19,268 bases of DNA from RGIG8775 sp045660295 (GTDB lineage Bacteria > Bacillota > Clostridia > Oscillospirales > CAG-272): NCBI GenBank assembly GCA_045660295.1, contig JAZRDN010000019.1:1-19268 (forward strand), written 5' to 3'. The translations under genes were made by a program, and so were the position numbers. A model generated the notes under the pieces. It saw nothing but the letters and a program-made list of their open reading frames with translations. It was not told the origin of the DNA and did not search any database. Position 1 is the stretch's first letter; every line of letters starts with the position of its first letter. Below, piece by piece: positions 7,039-14,381 of this stretch.

Positions 7039-7272
7039 ATGCAAAAGAAACTCTGCAAGGTTGTTTACGATACAGATAACGCAACTGTTGTTAAGAAGAT
7101 TACATCCGGAGATTTCGGCGATAGCGCAGGTTACGAGGAAACTCTCTACCAGACCCCCAACGGCCTTTATTTTGTATATGTAAACGGCGGTCCCGACTCT
7201 ATCCATCCCAAGGAAGACATTATGCGTCTTTCCAAGGAAAAGGCTGAGGCTTGGCTCAACGAACATAACTGA
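7039..7272 (+). CDS. Small conserved-looking protein of unknown function
   Basis: 77 residues, acidic and soluble, with no signal peptide or membrane segment. The middle reads GDFGDSAGYEETLYQTPNGLYFVYVNGGPDS and the end KEDIMRLSKEKAEAWLNEHN. From memory, a similar layout (YxETLYxTxxGxYF, GG, then a closing EAxxWL helix) recurs in small hypothetical proteins of Clostridia and on plasmids, but I cannot assign a function. AAAGGAG lies 11 bases before the ATG. A near-consensus promoter and a tight terminator show it is an independent and probably well-expressed unit. Codon use looks like that of neighbouring genes, with no sign of decay. Confidence 0.85.
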   Translation: MQKKLCKVVYDTDNATVVKKITSGDFGDSAGYEETLYQTPNGLYFVYVNGGPDSIHPKEDIMRLSKEKAEAWLNEHN

Positions 7273-7280
7273 TAATACCG

Positions 7281-7318
7281 AAAATAAGGATGTCTGTTTC
7301 AGACATCCTTATTTTTTA
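7281..7318 (+). terminator. Intrinsic terminator of the small-protein gene
   Basis: A perfect 16-bp inverted repeat, AAAATAAGGATGTCTG (7281-7296) and CAGACATCCTTATTTT (7300-7315), with a 3-base loop and a T-rich end, 8 bases after the stop codon. Confidence 0.92.
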
Positions 7319-7330
7319 TAAAAAATAAAA

Positions 7331-7359
7331 AACAGCCGCCATATGGCGGTTGTTTTTTT
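7331..7359. terminator. Second hairpin, bidirectional terminator
   Basis: AACAGCCGCC (7331-7340) pairs with GGCGGTTGTT (7345-7354), with one G-T pair and the loop ATAT. It is followed by seven T on the plus strand and preceded by A-runs that give T-runs on the minus strand. It follows the 7281 terminator directly and can also end a minus-strand transcript from 7371-7544. Confidence 0.8.
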
Positions 7360-7370
7360 CATAAGGAATA

Positions 7371-7544
7371 TTATCTTTCAGGCACCAACACAAAATCGTC
7401 AGGGAAAACGTAGCTGGGTCTGTCCTCACCGAGTGTGAAGGAAAACTCGGCTTTTTCTATTTCACCCACGGGGATAATATCAATGTCAAATGGATTTGTA
7501 ATTTTACTTTGCTTTAGCACATATATTTTTACAGGCAAATACAT
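7371..7544 (-). CDS. Possible small ORF or remnant 3' end of a gene
   Basis: 57 codons, with an ATG at 7544 and a stop just before the bidirectional terminator at 7331-7359. The C-terminal half (IIPVGEIEKAEFSFTLGE, then PSYVFPDDFVLVPER) has protein-like composition, and the space is otherwise empty. Against a working gene: no Shine-Dalgarno precedes the ATG, and the open frame running further upstream is antisense to the ATPase start. It could be the surviving tail of a gene truncated by rearrangement. I do not recognise a family. Confidence 0.33.
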   Translation of the reverse strand: MYLPVKIYVLKQSKITNPFDIDIIPVGEIEKAEFSFTLGEDRPSYVFPDDFVLVPER

Positions 7545-7553
7545 CAAAACAAA

Positions 7554-7567
7554 AAGGAGCTGTGCAA
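7554..7567 (+). promoter_or_regulatory. Ribosome binding site of the ATPase gene
   Basis: AAGGAG (7554-7559) followed by 8 bases to the ATG at 7568. The in-frame GTG at 7562 is only 2 bases from it, so the ATG is the start. Confidence 0.75.
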
Positions 7568-10210
7568 ATGACAGACACGAAAAGAAAAGCAAAAAGCAAT
7601 TACGGCTTGAGTGACGCGGATGTTCAAAGGTCACGCGCCGAGCACGGCAGTAACGTGATGTCAAAAGCAAAACGCAAGAGCTTTTGGGGGCACTTTTTAT
7701 CGAATCTTAACGACCCGATAATAAAAATTCTTATCGGAGCGCTTGTCGTAAATATTCTCTTCGTTTTTCGCACATCGGATTGGATAGAGACGGCGGGAAT
7801 CGCTATTTCGGTCTTTCTCGCTACTTTTATTTCCACCCTCTCGGAATACGGAAGCGAAAGCGCCTTTACCAAGCTCAACGAGGAAAATGAAAACTATATT
7901 TGCAGGGTCAGAAGAAACGGCTCGGTTTGTGAAATACACATATCCGACATAGTTTGCGGAGATATTGTTTTGCTTTCCTCGGGTGACAAGATACCCGCCG
8001 ACGGCTTTATTATAAGCGGAAGTCTGGTGGTTGACCAGAGCGCCATGACAGGAGAAAGCATTGAGGTAGAAAAGCTTCCAAGGCGAGGCGAGGAACTGTC
8101 ACCAAAATCAAAATCGGCGCTATTGCGCGGTTGCGCGGTGATTTCGGGCGAGGGTGAGCTTGAGGTCACCGTGGTGGGCGACAGGACATTCATAGGCGAA
8201 ATATCTCGCGAAATTCAGCTTGATACCCGCGAAAGCCCTTTGAAAATAAGGCTTTCAAAGCTGGCAAATCAGATAAGCCGTCTCGGCTACGCCGCCGCTT
8301 TTCTGGTTGGTTTTGTATATCTGTTCAACGCCATTGTGCTTGACAGCGGCATGAACCAAGCCGTTATCACGCTAAAGCTGACAGACTGGCGCTTTATGCT
8401 CGAAACCCTACTGAGCGCCTTTACCCTCGGGCTGACAGTCGTTGTAGTCGCCGTGCCTGAAGGCCTTCCTTTAATGATATCAGTGGTTCTGTCGTCGAAC
8501 ATCAAAAAGATGGTGCGCGACATGGTACTTGTAAAAAAGCCGGTAGGAATCGAGGCGGCGGGCAGCATGAATATTTTATTCACCGACAAGACGGGAACTT
8601 TGACCGAAGGAATTTTGAGCGTGGGGGGGCTTTTTACCGACTGTGAGGATTTTCCCGGCGTTTCACACCTGAAAAGCACAGCACCAAGGCTATTCGAGCT
8701 TTACAGGCTGAACGCGCTTTACAACACCTCCGCAGAGGTAGAATGCAAAAAAATAATCGGCGGCAACTCCACAGACAAGGCGTTACTGGCTTCACTGCTC
8801 CCCTCTGACTTGGAAAAGGCATATCAGCTCCGAGCAAAAACGCCCTTTGACAGTGCAAACAAGTTTTCAAGCGCCACGGTGAATTTTGACGGTGGAACGG
8901 TATTCTACAAGGGAGCGCCCGAAAAGCTACTTCCCGACATCAAATTTTCACTTGACCGAAACGGAGACACGCGAGCGTTCAACCGCTCGGCTTTTTGCGC
9001 TAAAATATCTAATCTCACAAAATTCGGCGCGCGAGTTATACTTTGCGCCATAGGAGATACATCGCATGGAAAAAGATGCGATTTGACCCTTGTGTGTGGG
9101 ATCGTGCTTTCCGACAGAATACGCCAAGAAGCCAAACCCTCGGTATCGGCGCTAAAGCGTGCGGGAATACAGGTGGTGATGATCACCGGTGACAATAAAG
9201 AAACGGCAACCTCAATTGCCGAAAAATGTGGGATATTAGGAAAGAATTGCGATATTTGTCTCACAAGTGAGGAACTTGCGAGCTTCAGCGACGGCGAACT
9301 TTCAGAGCTTCTTCCCCGTCTTGCGGTAGTAGCGCGCGCACTACCAAAGGACAAGAGCAGGCTTGTAAAAATAGCACAAACCCGCGGCTTAGTGTGTGGC
9401 ATGACGGGTGACGGAATAAACGACGCGCCCGCCCTGCGGTGCGCTGACATAGGCTTTTCAATGGGCAACGGCACACAGGTAGCCAAAGAGGCGGGCGACA
9501 TAGTTATACTCGACAACAATCTCGCTTCGATAGTCCGCGCGGTGCTTTACGGAAGGAACATCTTCAAGAGTATCCGCAAATTCATTGTGCTTCAGTTAAC
9601 CATGAATCTGTGTGCGGTTGGCGTGACTATGATATGCCCTTTTATAGGCATCGACGCCCCTGTGACCGTGGTACAGATGCTATGGATAAACATTATCATG
9701 GACACTCTGGGCGGTCTTGCCTTTGCGGGAGAGCCTCCGCTGGAGTCTTACATGAACGAGCCGCCAAAACGCCGTGACGAGCCTATCTTAAACTCATACA
9801 TGATCAATCAGATATTGGCTCTCGGCACTTTCACCATCGGGTTATCGCTGGCATTTCTCAAGCTCCCATTCTTTACATCAAATTTCAGAAGCTCCACCGA
9901 CAACATCTATCTGCTTACCGCATTTTTTGCCTTTTTTATATTTACGGCGGTATTCAACTGCTTCAACGCGCGCAGTGACCGAATAAATCTGCTGGCGGGC
10001 ATTACCAAAAACCGTCCTTTTTCAATTATAATGCTGATGATATCGGTCATTCAGATAGGATTTGTCTACCTCGGTGGAAGCGTGCTCCGCACAGTCCCTC
10101 TTTACGCTGACGAGCTGAAAACAGCGCTTGTTACCGCTCTGGCGGTATTCCCCGCCGAGTTTGCGCGCAAGCTATTTTGGAAGCTTGTTATAAAAAAGCC
10201 GAGATATTAA
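7568..10210 (+). CDS. Calcium-translocating P-type ATPase, PMCA type (P2B)
   Basis: ATP-driven Ca2+ exporter of the cytoplasmic membrane, 880 residues. Order: N-terminal cytoplasmic segment, two membrane helices (about 50-90), actuator domain with TGES (161-164), helices with VPEGLP (296-301), phosphorylation motif DKTGTLT with the phospho-Asp at D340, KGAPE (448-452), MTGDGINDAP (612-621), and a C-terminal membrane block. Ca2+-site residues fit the family: PEGLP, and N708/D712 in LWINIIMDTLGGLAFAGEPP, close to plasma-membrane Ca2+ pumps, which carry one ion. No calmodulin-type extension is seen. It is monocistronic and convergent with rplQ. Mn2+ or another divalent ion cannot be excluded as substrate. 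Confidence 0.92.
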   Translation: MTDTKRKAKSNYGLSDADVQRSRAEHGSNVMSKAKRKSFWGHFLSNLNDPIIKILIGALVVNILFVFRTSDWIETAGIAISVFLATFISTLSEYGSESAFTKLNEENENYICRVRRNGSVCEIHISDIVCGDIVLLSSGDKIPADGFIISGSLVVDQSAMTGESIEVEKLPRRGEELSPKSKSALLRGCAVISGEGELEVTVVGDRTFIGEISREIQLDTRESPLKIRLSKLANQISRLGYAAAFLVGFVYLFNAIVLDSGMNQAVITLKLTDWRFMLETLLSAFTLGLTVVVVAVPEGLPLMISVVLSSNIKKMVRDMVLVKKPVGIEAAGSMNILFTDKTGTLTEGILSVGGLFTDCEDFPGVSHLKSTAPRLFELYRLNALYNTSAEVECKKIIGGNSTDKALLASLLPSDLEKAYQLRAKTPFDSANKFSSATVNFDGGTVFYKGAPEKLLPDIKFSLDRNGDTRAFNRSAFCAKISNLTKFGARVILCAIGDTSHGKRCDLTLVCGIVLSDRIRQEAKPSVSALKRAGIQVVMITGDNKETATSIAEKCGILGKNCDICLTSEELASFSDGELSELLPRLAVVARALPKDKSRLVKIAQTRGLVCGMTGDGINDAPALRCADIGFSMGNGTQVAKEAGDIVILDNNLASIVRAVLYGRNIFKSIRKFIVLQLTMNLCAVGVTMICPFIGIDAPVTVVQMLWINIIMDTLGGLAFAGEPPLESYMNEPPKRRDEPILNSYMINQILALGTFTIGLSLAFLKLPFFTSNFRSSTDNIYLLTAFFAFFIFTAVFNCFNARSDRINLLAGITKNRPFSIIMLMISVIQIGFVYLGGSVLRTVPLYADELKTALVTALAVFPAEFARKLFWKLVIKKPRY

Positions 10211-10217
10211 AAAAAGA

Positions 10218-10250
10218 AAAACGGGTTGCATTGCAACCCGTTTTATATTT
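10218..10250. terminator. Bidirectional terminator between the ATPase gene and rplQ
   Basis: AAAACGGGTTGC (10218-10229) pairs perfectly with GCAACCCGTTTT (10233-10244) around a 3-base loop. It lies 7 bases after the ATPase stop and 12 bases after the rplQ stop. T-runs follow on both strands, longer on the minus strand, so it ends both the ATPase transcript and the long ribosomal operon. Confidence 0.93.
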
Positions 10251-10256
10251 GTTTAA

Positions 10257-10622
10257 TTACTCAGCAGCCTTTACGTCCTCATCAACGAGCTTGATGATCG
10301 CCATTTCAGCGGCATCACCTCTACGGGGACCCATCTTAAAGATCTGTGTGTAACCGCCGTTACGGTTCTCGTACTTGGGAGCGATTTCGCTAAAGAGCTT
10401 AGTTACTACGTCTTCCTTTGTGATGTACGCAAGAGCGCTGCGACGGCTTGCAAGTGTGTTCTTCTTGCCAAGTGTTATCATCTTTTCAGCAACCGAACGA
10501 ACTTCCTTTGCTCTTGTGAGAGTGGTTTCTACCTTTCCGTTCTCAAGCAAGAGTGTAACAAGTCCGCGGAGCATTGCTTTTCTATGAGCAGTTGTTCTGC
10601 CAAGTTTTCTGGTTCCGGGCAT
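10257..10622 (-). CDS. rplQ: 50S ribosomal protein L17
   Basis: 121 residues, the normal bacterial length. It begins MPGTRKLGRTTAHRKAMLRGL, the family signature, and includes TLTRAKEVRSVAEKMITLGKK and the ending TQIFKMGPRRGDAAEMAIIKLV. L17 binds 23S rRNA near the peptide exit tunnel. AAGGAGGG lies about 8 bases before the ATG. It is the last gene of the alpha-type cluster, 55 bases after rpoA, and is followed by a strong terminator. Confidence 0.98.
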   Translation of the reverse strand: MPGTRKLGRTTAHRKAMLRGLVTLLLENGKVETTLTRAKEVRSVAEKMITLGKKNTLASRRSALAYITKEDVVTKLFSEIAPKYENRNGGYTQIFKMGPRRGDAAEMAIIKLVDEDVKAAE

Positions 10623-10677
10623 TGTAATTTCCCTCCTTCTGCTTATCTTTTATCTACTCGTTTGAGCACTCAGAGGA

Positions 10678-11652
10678 TCAATCCTCTTCGGACTTAAGTG
10701 CAAGTCCGAGTGAGTGCAATTTCTGAATTACTTCTTCAAGCGACTTCTTTCCGAGGTTTCTTACCTTGATCATGTCTTCCTCGGTACGGTTTGTCAAATC
10801 TTCCACTGTGTCTATGCCTGCGCGCTTCAAGCAGTTGAAGCTACGTACAGACATGTCAAGCTCCTCAATGGTCATCTCAAGGACCTTTTCTTTCTTTACG
10901 GCCTCGCGCTCAACCATGATTTCCGCATTCCTTGCTTCGTCGGAAAGCTCCACGAACAAGTTGAGATGCTCGTTGAGAATCTTGGCTCCGAGCGAAATCG
11001 CTTCCTTAGCCGAGATAGTTCCGTTTGTAAGAACCTCAAGTGTAAGCTTGTCATAGTCTGTAATGTTTCCTACACGGGTATTCTCAACGGAGTAGTTCAC
11101 GTTGTAAACAGGTGTGTAGATAGAGTCAGTATAGATCGTTCCGATAGGAGCCGAGGTTGTCTGACCTGCCATCATTGTATGATTCTGCTTGTTGCGTTCC
11201 TGGGATACGTATCCGCGGCCATGCTCAAATGTAAGCTCCATGTAGAATCTTTCATTTGCGCCGACTGTTGCTATATGATGCTCGGGATTGAGGATCTCGA
11301 TATCGGAATCCTGCTTGATGTCCCCTGCGGTAACGTTCTGTTCGCCTGTTACATCAATTACAACGGTCTTAGGTGTATTGCAGTGAAGCTTTGCTGTTAT
11401 TCCCTTTACGTTAAGAACGATCTCTGTTACATCCTCTTTTACGCCGGGAATTGTTGAAAACTCATGCAACACTCCGTCAATCTTTATGCTTGTCACAGCT
11501 ACTCCGGGCAGCGAGCTGAGGAGTATTCTGCGAAGTGAGTTGCCGAGTGTAATTCCGTAGCCTCTCTCAAGGGGATCTACGATAAATTTACCGCTCTTAC
11601 CATCTTCGCTGAGATTAACGGTCGTTATATTGGGCTTTTCTATCTCTATCAT
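10678..11652 (-). CDS. rpoA: DNA-directed RNA polymerase alpha subunit
   Basis: 324 residues. The N-terminal assembly domain includes GYGITLGNSLRRILLSSLPG (the dimerisation and beta-contact region) and HEFSTIPGVKEDVTEI. A linker near residues 235-250 leads to the C-terminal domain, with the helix-hairpin-helix region LDMSVRSFNCLKRAGIDTVEDL and NLGKKSLEEVIQKL that contacts UP elements and activators. AGGAGG lies 11 bases before the ATG. The gene stands between rpsD and rplQ as usual, but the spacer before it is long and can form a hairpin. Confidence 0.98.
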   Translation of the reverse strand: MIEIEKPNITTVNLSEDGKSGKFIVDPLERGYGITLGNSLRRILLSSLPGVAVTSIKIDGVLHEFSTIPGVKEDVTEIVLNVKGITAKLHCNTPKTVVIDVTGEQNVTAGDIKQDSDIEILNPEHHIATVGANERFYMELTFEHGRGYVSQERNKQNHTMMAGQTTSAPIGTIYTDSIYTPVYNVNYSVENTRVGNITDYDKLTLEVLTNGTISAKEAISLGAKILNEHLNLFVELSDEARNAEIMVEREAVKKEKVLEMTIEELDMSVRSFNCLKRAGIDTVEDLTNRTEEDMIKVRNLGKKSLEEVIQKLHSLGLALKSEED

Positions 11653-11767
11653 TCCAAATAATCCTCCTAAAATTTAATGGGTTTAGAAACCTTGGGATTT
11701 GGGTTATACCTATATTGCGGCACACTGCCGAACTAAGCAACGCCGAAATGCGCCTGCAATATCGGCA
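11653..11767 (-). other. Structured spacer between rpsD and rpoA
   Basis: A 115-base gap, long for this cluster. On the transcribed strand ATATTGC-A-GGC (11762-11752) pairs with GCC-GCAATAT (11721-11712), a 10-bp stem with a single bulged A enclosing about 30 bases. No T-run follows, so it is not an ordinary terminator. It may be a processing site or an autoregulatory RNA. Confidence 0.5.
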
Positions 11768-12394
11768 TTACTTGGAATAAAGCTCGACGATAAGCTGCTC
11801 CTCGAAGGGGAAGTCGATGTCTTCTCTTGCGGGAAGTGCTACTACCTTCGCTGTGAGGTTATCCTTGTTTACATCAAGCCACTTGGGAGCTGTCTTGTCC
11901 TTGATAGCCTCTGCAAGCTCCTTGCACTTTGCGGAATCGCGGAAGTTCTCTCTTACTGCGATAACGTCACCGGCCTTTACGATGATAGAGGGAATGTTTA
12001 CCTTCTTACCGTTAAGCTCAAAGTGCTCATGGAGAACAAGCTGACGTGCTTCCTTACGGCTCTCTGCCATGCCCATTCTGTATACTACGTTGTCAAGTCT
12101 GCGCTCGATAAGTGTAAGAAGGTTCTCACCTGTCATACCCTCTTTGCGCTCTGCTTCCTTGAAGTAGTTAAGGAACTGCTTCTCGAGTACGCCGTAGTAT
12201 CTCTTTGCTGCCTGCTTCTCACGAAGCTGCTTTCCGTACTCTCTCATCTTCTTATTACCTGCGCCGTGCTGACCGGGAGCTGTTGCTCTGCGATCGATAG
12301 CGCACTTTCCTGTTGTGCAACGCTCACCCTTGAGATAAAGCTTCTTGCCCTCTCTGCGGCAAAGTCTACATACAGGTCCGACATATCTTGCCAT
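11768..12394 (-). CDS. rpsD: 30S ribosomal protein S4, zinc-binding form
   Basis: 208 residues. The N-terminal region has the four cysteines C9, C12, C26 and C31 of the zinc-binding (C+) form, and the central part holds the S4 RNA-binding domain (ERRLDNVVYRMGMAESRKEARQLV). S4 is a primary assembly protein of the 30S body and a known translational autoregulator in several bacteria. AGGAGG lies 9 bases before the ATG. It sits between rpsK and rpoA, 22 bases after rpsK. Confidence 0.98.
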   Translation of the reverse strand: MARYVGPVCRLCRREGKKLYLKGERCTTGKCAIDRRATAPGQHGAGNKKMREYGKQLREKQAAKRYYGVLEKQFLNYFKEAERKEGMTGENLLTLIERRLDNVVYRMGMAESRKEARQLVLHEHFELNGKKVNIPSIIVKAGDVIAVRENFRDSAKCKELAEAIKDKTAPKWLDVNKDNLTAKVVALPAREDIDFPFEEQLIVELYSK

Positions 12395-12416
12395 ATTAGT
12401 TTCCTCCTGTTTCTGA

Positions 12417-12812
12417 TTATACGCGTCTACGCTTGGGCGGTCTGCATCCGTTGTGAGGGATAGGAGTTACGTCCTTGATCATTGTGATCTGAAGTCCCAC
12501 CGTCTCAAGTGCGCGGATCGCGGATTCACGTCCCGAACCGGGACCCTTTACGAAAACTTCAACTGTCTTAAGTCCGTGCTCCATTGCTGCCTTTGCCGCA
12601 GTCTCTGCTGCGCTCTGCGCTGCGAAGGGAGTAGACTTTCTCGAACCCTTAAAGCCGAGCTCACCAGCCGAAGCCCATGAAATTGCATTTCCCTGAGCAT
12701 CTGTAATGGTGATTATTGTATTGTTGAAGGTCGAACTGATATGCGCTGCGCCCTTTTCTATATTCTTACGTTCGCGGCGCTTCTTGATTACCTTCTTAGC
12801 AACCTTTGCCAT
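12417..12812 (-). CDS. rpsK: 30S ribosomal protein S11
   Basis: 131 residues. It contains the S11 signature FNNTIITITDAQGNAISWASAG and SAAETAAKAAMEHGLKTVEV, and ends with the conserved IPHNGCRPPKRRRV tail. S11 is part of the 30S platform near the mRNA exit. AAAGGAGG lies 9 bases before the ATG, overlapping the end of rpsM by spacing only (15 bases). Confidence 0.98.
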   Translation of the reverse strand: MAKVAKKVIKKRRERKNIEKGAAHISSTFNNTIITITDAQGNAISWASAGELGFKGSRKSTPFAAQSAAETAAKAAMEHGLKTVEVFVKGPGSGRESAIRALETVGLQITMIKDVTPIPHNGCRPPKRRRV

Positions 12813-12827
12813 TGTTATGCTCCTCCT

Positions 12828-13196
12828 TTATTTCTTCTTGTTAGCGATTGTCTTCGCAGGACCCTTTCTGGTTCTTGCGTTGGTCTTTGTTCTCTGTCCT
12901 CTTACGGGAAGACCCTTTCTGTGTCTGATTCCGCGGTAACAGTTGATTTCAACCATTCTCTTGATATTGAGTGCAACATCTCTGCGAAGGTCACCCTCTA
13001 CTGTGTAGGAGTTTTCAATCTCATCACGAAGCTTTGCAACTTCTTCCTCTGTGAGATCCTTTGCACGAGTGTCGGGGTTAATTCCTGTCTTTGCAAGAAT
13101 ATCGTTTGCGCTCTTGCGTCCGATACCGTAAATGTAGGTAAGAGCGATTTCTACGCGCTTAGCGTTTGGAATATCAACACCTGCTATACGAGCCAT
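12828..13196 (-). CDS. rpsM: 30S ribosomal protein S13
   Basis: 122 residues. It begins MARIAGVDIPNAKRVEIALTY, with the helix-two-turns-helix region YGIGRKSANDIL and the basic tail RGQRTKTNARTRKGPAKTI. S13 sits in the 30S head and contacts tRNA and the 50S. GAGAGG lies about 11 bases before the ATG. It follows rpmJ after 34 bases. Confidence 0.98.
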   Translation of the reverse strand: MARIAGVDIPNAKRVEIALTYIYGIGRKSANDILAKTGINPDTRAKDLTEEEVAKLRDEIENSYTVEGDLRRDVALNIKRMVEINCYRGIRHRKGLPVRGQRTKTNARTRKGPAKTIANKKK

Positions 13197-13230
13197 TTAA
13201 TATTTCACCTCTCTCTGATATTGGTAGCGA

Positions 13231-13344
13231 TTAGCCCTGCTTCTGCTTATGCTTGGGGTTCTCGCAAATTACCATTACTTTACCTTTTCTCTTGATGATT
13301 TTGCATTTATCGCAAATCTTCTTTACGGAAGGTTTAACTTTCAT
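13231..13344 (-). CDS. rpmJ: 50S ribosomal protein L36, zinc-binding form
   Basis: A 37-residue protein beginning MKVKPSVKKICDKCKIIKRK and ending PKHKQKQG. It has the zinc ligands C11, C14, C27 and H32, so it is the C+ type. Its place between infA and rpsM is the usual one. AAAGGA lies about 13 bases before the ATG, somewhat long. A TATAAT with an upstream TG directly precedes the ATG (see the promoter entry). Confidence 0.97.
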   Translation of the reverse strand: MKVKPSVKKICDKCKIIKRKGKVMVICENPKHKQKQG

Positions 13345-13347
13345 TAT

Positions 13348-13356
13348 ATTATACCA
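13348..13356 (-). promoter_or_regulatory. Possible extended -10 promoter element directly before rpmJ
   Basis: TG-G-TATAAT (13356-13348) on the minus strand matches an extended -10 perfectly, and lies only 3 bases before the rpmJ ATG. No -35 is evident. If active, transcription would start at about the ATG and give a leaderless rpmJ message. It could also be chance in an AT-rich gap. Confidence 0.3.
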
Positions 13357-13377
13357 TTCCTTTCTTTAGTATTGGTT

Positions 13378-13596
13378 TTACTTTGCACGCCAGGTTATAC
13401 GTCCCTTGCTGGGGTCATAGATCGACACCTCAACAGTTACCTTATCACCGGGCAATATCTTAATATAGTTCATTCTCAGCTTTCCCGAAATATGCGCTGT
13501 TACCACATACTCGTTGGGAAGCTTAACTTTAAAGGTCGCGTTGGGCATTGCTTCAACCACCACGCCTTCAAATTCGATTACGTCATCCTTTGGCAA
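13378..13596 (-). CDS. infA: Translation initiation factor IF-1
   Basis: 72 residues, a single OB-fold (S1-like) domain: VIEFEGVVVEAMPNATFKV, then NEYVVTAHISGKLRMNYIKILPGDKV and the end DPSKGRITWR. IF-1 occupies the A site of the 30S during initiation. The start codon is TTG at 13596, with GGAGGG 6 bases upstream; no ATG exists at the family start. It lies between map and rpmJ. No KOW-domain gene intervenes between map and infA, as it does in some Firmicutes. Confidence 0.97.
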   Translation of the reverse strand: MPKDDVIEFEGVVVEAMPNATFKVKLPNEYVVTAHISGKLRMNYIKILPGDKVTVEVSIYDPSKGRITWRAK

Positions 13597-13608
13597 AACT
13601 ATCCCTCC
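13597..13608 (-). promoter_or_regulatory. Ribosome binding site before the TTG start of infA
   Basis: GGAGGG (13608-13603), 6 bases, then TTG (13596-13594). The strong site compensates for the weak start codon and fixes the IF-1 N-terminus as MPKDDVIEFEG. Confidence 0.7.
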
Positions 13609-13614
13609 ATTCGA

Positions 13615-14376
13615 TTAAAGTCCGCGCTCAACCTCGGTCAGGACGAGAACGCCCTCGGCTGTTATCGCGATCGTATTCTCATAATGTGCGGAAAGGCTTC
13701 CGTCGGCGGTTTTAACCGTCCATCCGTCGCTCATGTCCTTTACATCACTCGTTCCTATGTTTACCATAGGCTCGACCGCAAGTGTCATGCCGTTGCACAA
13801 TCTCACTCCGCGTCCGGGTGTTCCGTAATTCGGTACATCCGGGGACTCGTGAAGCTCATGTCCCACTCCGTGTCCGATATAGCGCTTTACTACGCTGTAT
13901 CCGTATTCTTTTACACAGCTTTCTATTGCGTTTCCGATATCGCCGATACGATTTCCGGATTCTGCTTTGGCGATTCCCGCCCAAAAGCTCTTTTCGGTGG
14001 CTTCGATAAGGCGCATTGCCTCATCACTGACCTTTCCTACCGGTATCGTTCTCGCGCTGTCTCCGTGAAATCCCTTATAAAACGCTCCCACGTCTATCTT
14101 AACGATATCGCCTTCCTTAAGAATACGGTTCTTAGACGGTATTCCGTGGATAACCTCATCGTTAATGCTGATGCACGCCGAGCCGGGAAATCCGGCATAG
14201 CCGAGGAAGGAGGGCTTGGCTCCCGAACGTTCGATATGGTTTCTAATAGCCTTATCAATATCAAAGGTACTTACTCCCTCGCGAACCATTTCTCTTGCCA
14301 CAAGCAACGCCTCGCCTGTTATGCGCCCTGCTTCCTTCATTGCCGCTATTTGAATCTGATTCTTGATCTGTATCAT
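13615..14376 (-). CDS. map: Methionine aminopeptidase, type I
   Basis: Removes the initiator methionine from nascent proteins; a dinuclear metal enzyme. 253 residues with the short N-terminus of type Ia. By family alignment the metal ligands are D95, D106, H169, E202 and E233, with H78 and H176 lining the active site (KIDVGAFYKGFHGDSART, YIGHGVGHELHESP, LAVEPMVNIG, HYENTIAI). The ATG lies 5 bases after the adk stop, with GAGG inside adk 10 bases upstream, consistent with coupled translation in the secY-adk-map-infA block. Confidence 0.97.
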   Translation of the reverse strand: MIQIKNQIQIAAMKEAGRITGEALLVAREMVREGVSTFDIDKAIRNHIERSGAKPSFLGYAGFPGSACISINDEVIHGIPSKNRILKEGDIVKIDVGAFYKGFHGDSARTIPVGKVSDEAMRLIEATEKSFWAGIAKAESGNRIGDIGNAIESCVKEYGYSVVKRYIGHGVGHELHESPDVPNYGTPGRGVRLCNGMTLAVEPMVNIGTSDVKDMSDGWTVKTADGSLSAHYENTIAITAEGVLVLTEVERGL

Positions 14377-14381
14377 TTAGC

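Noticed and set aside
7480..7553. Promoter of the Ca2+-ATPase gene
   Set aside because: Several AT-rich hexamers (TTTACT, TATATT) occur but none has a convincing -35/-10 pair with 16-18 base spacing, so no promoter is annotated.
11699..12463. Plus-strand open frame of 254 codons
   Set aside because: Antisense to rpsD; the leucine/cysteine-rich translation mirrors the S4 codons.
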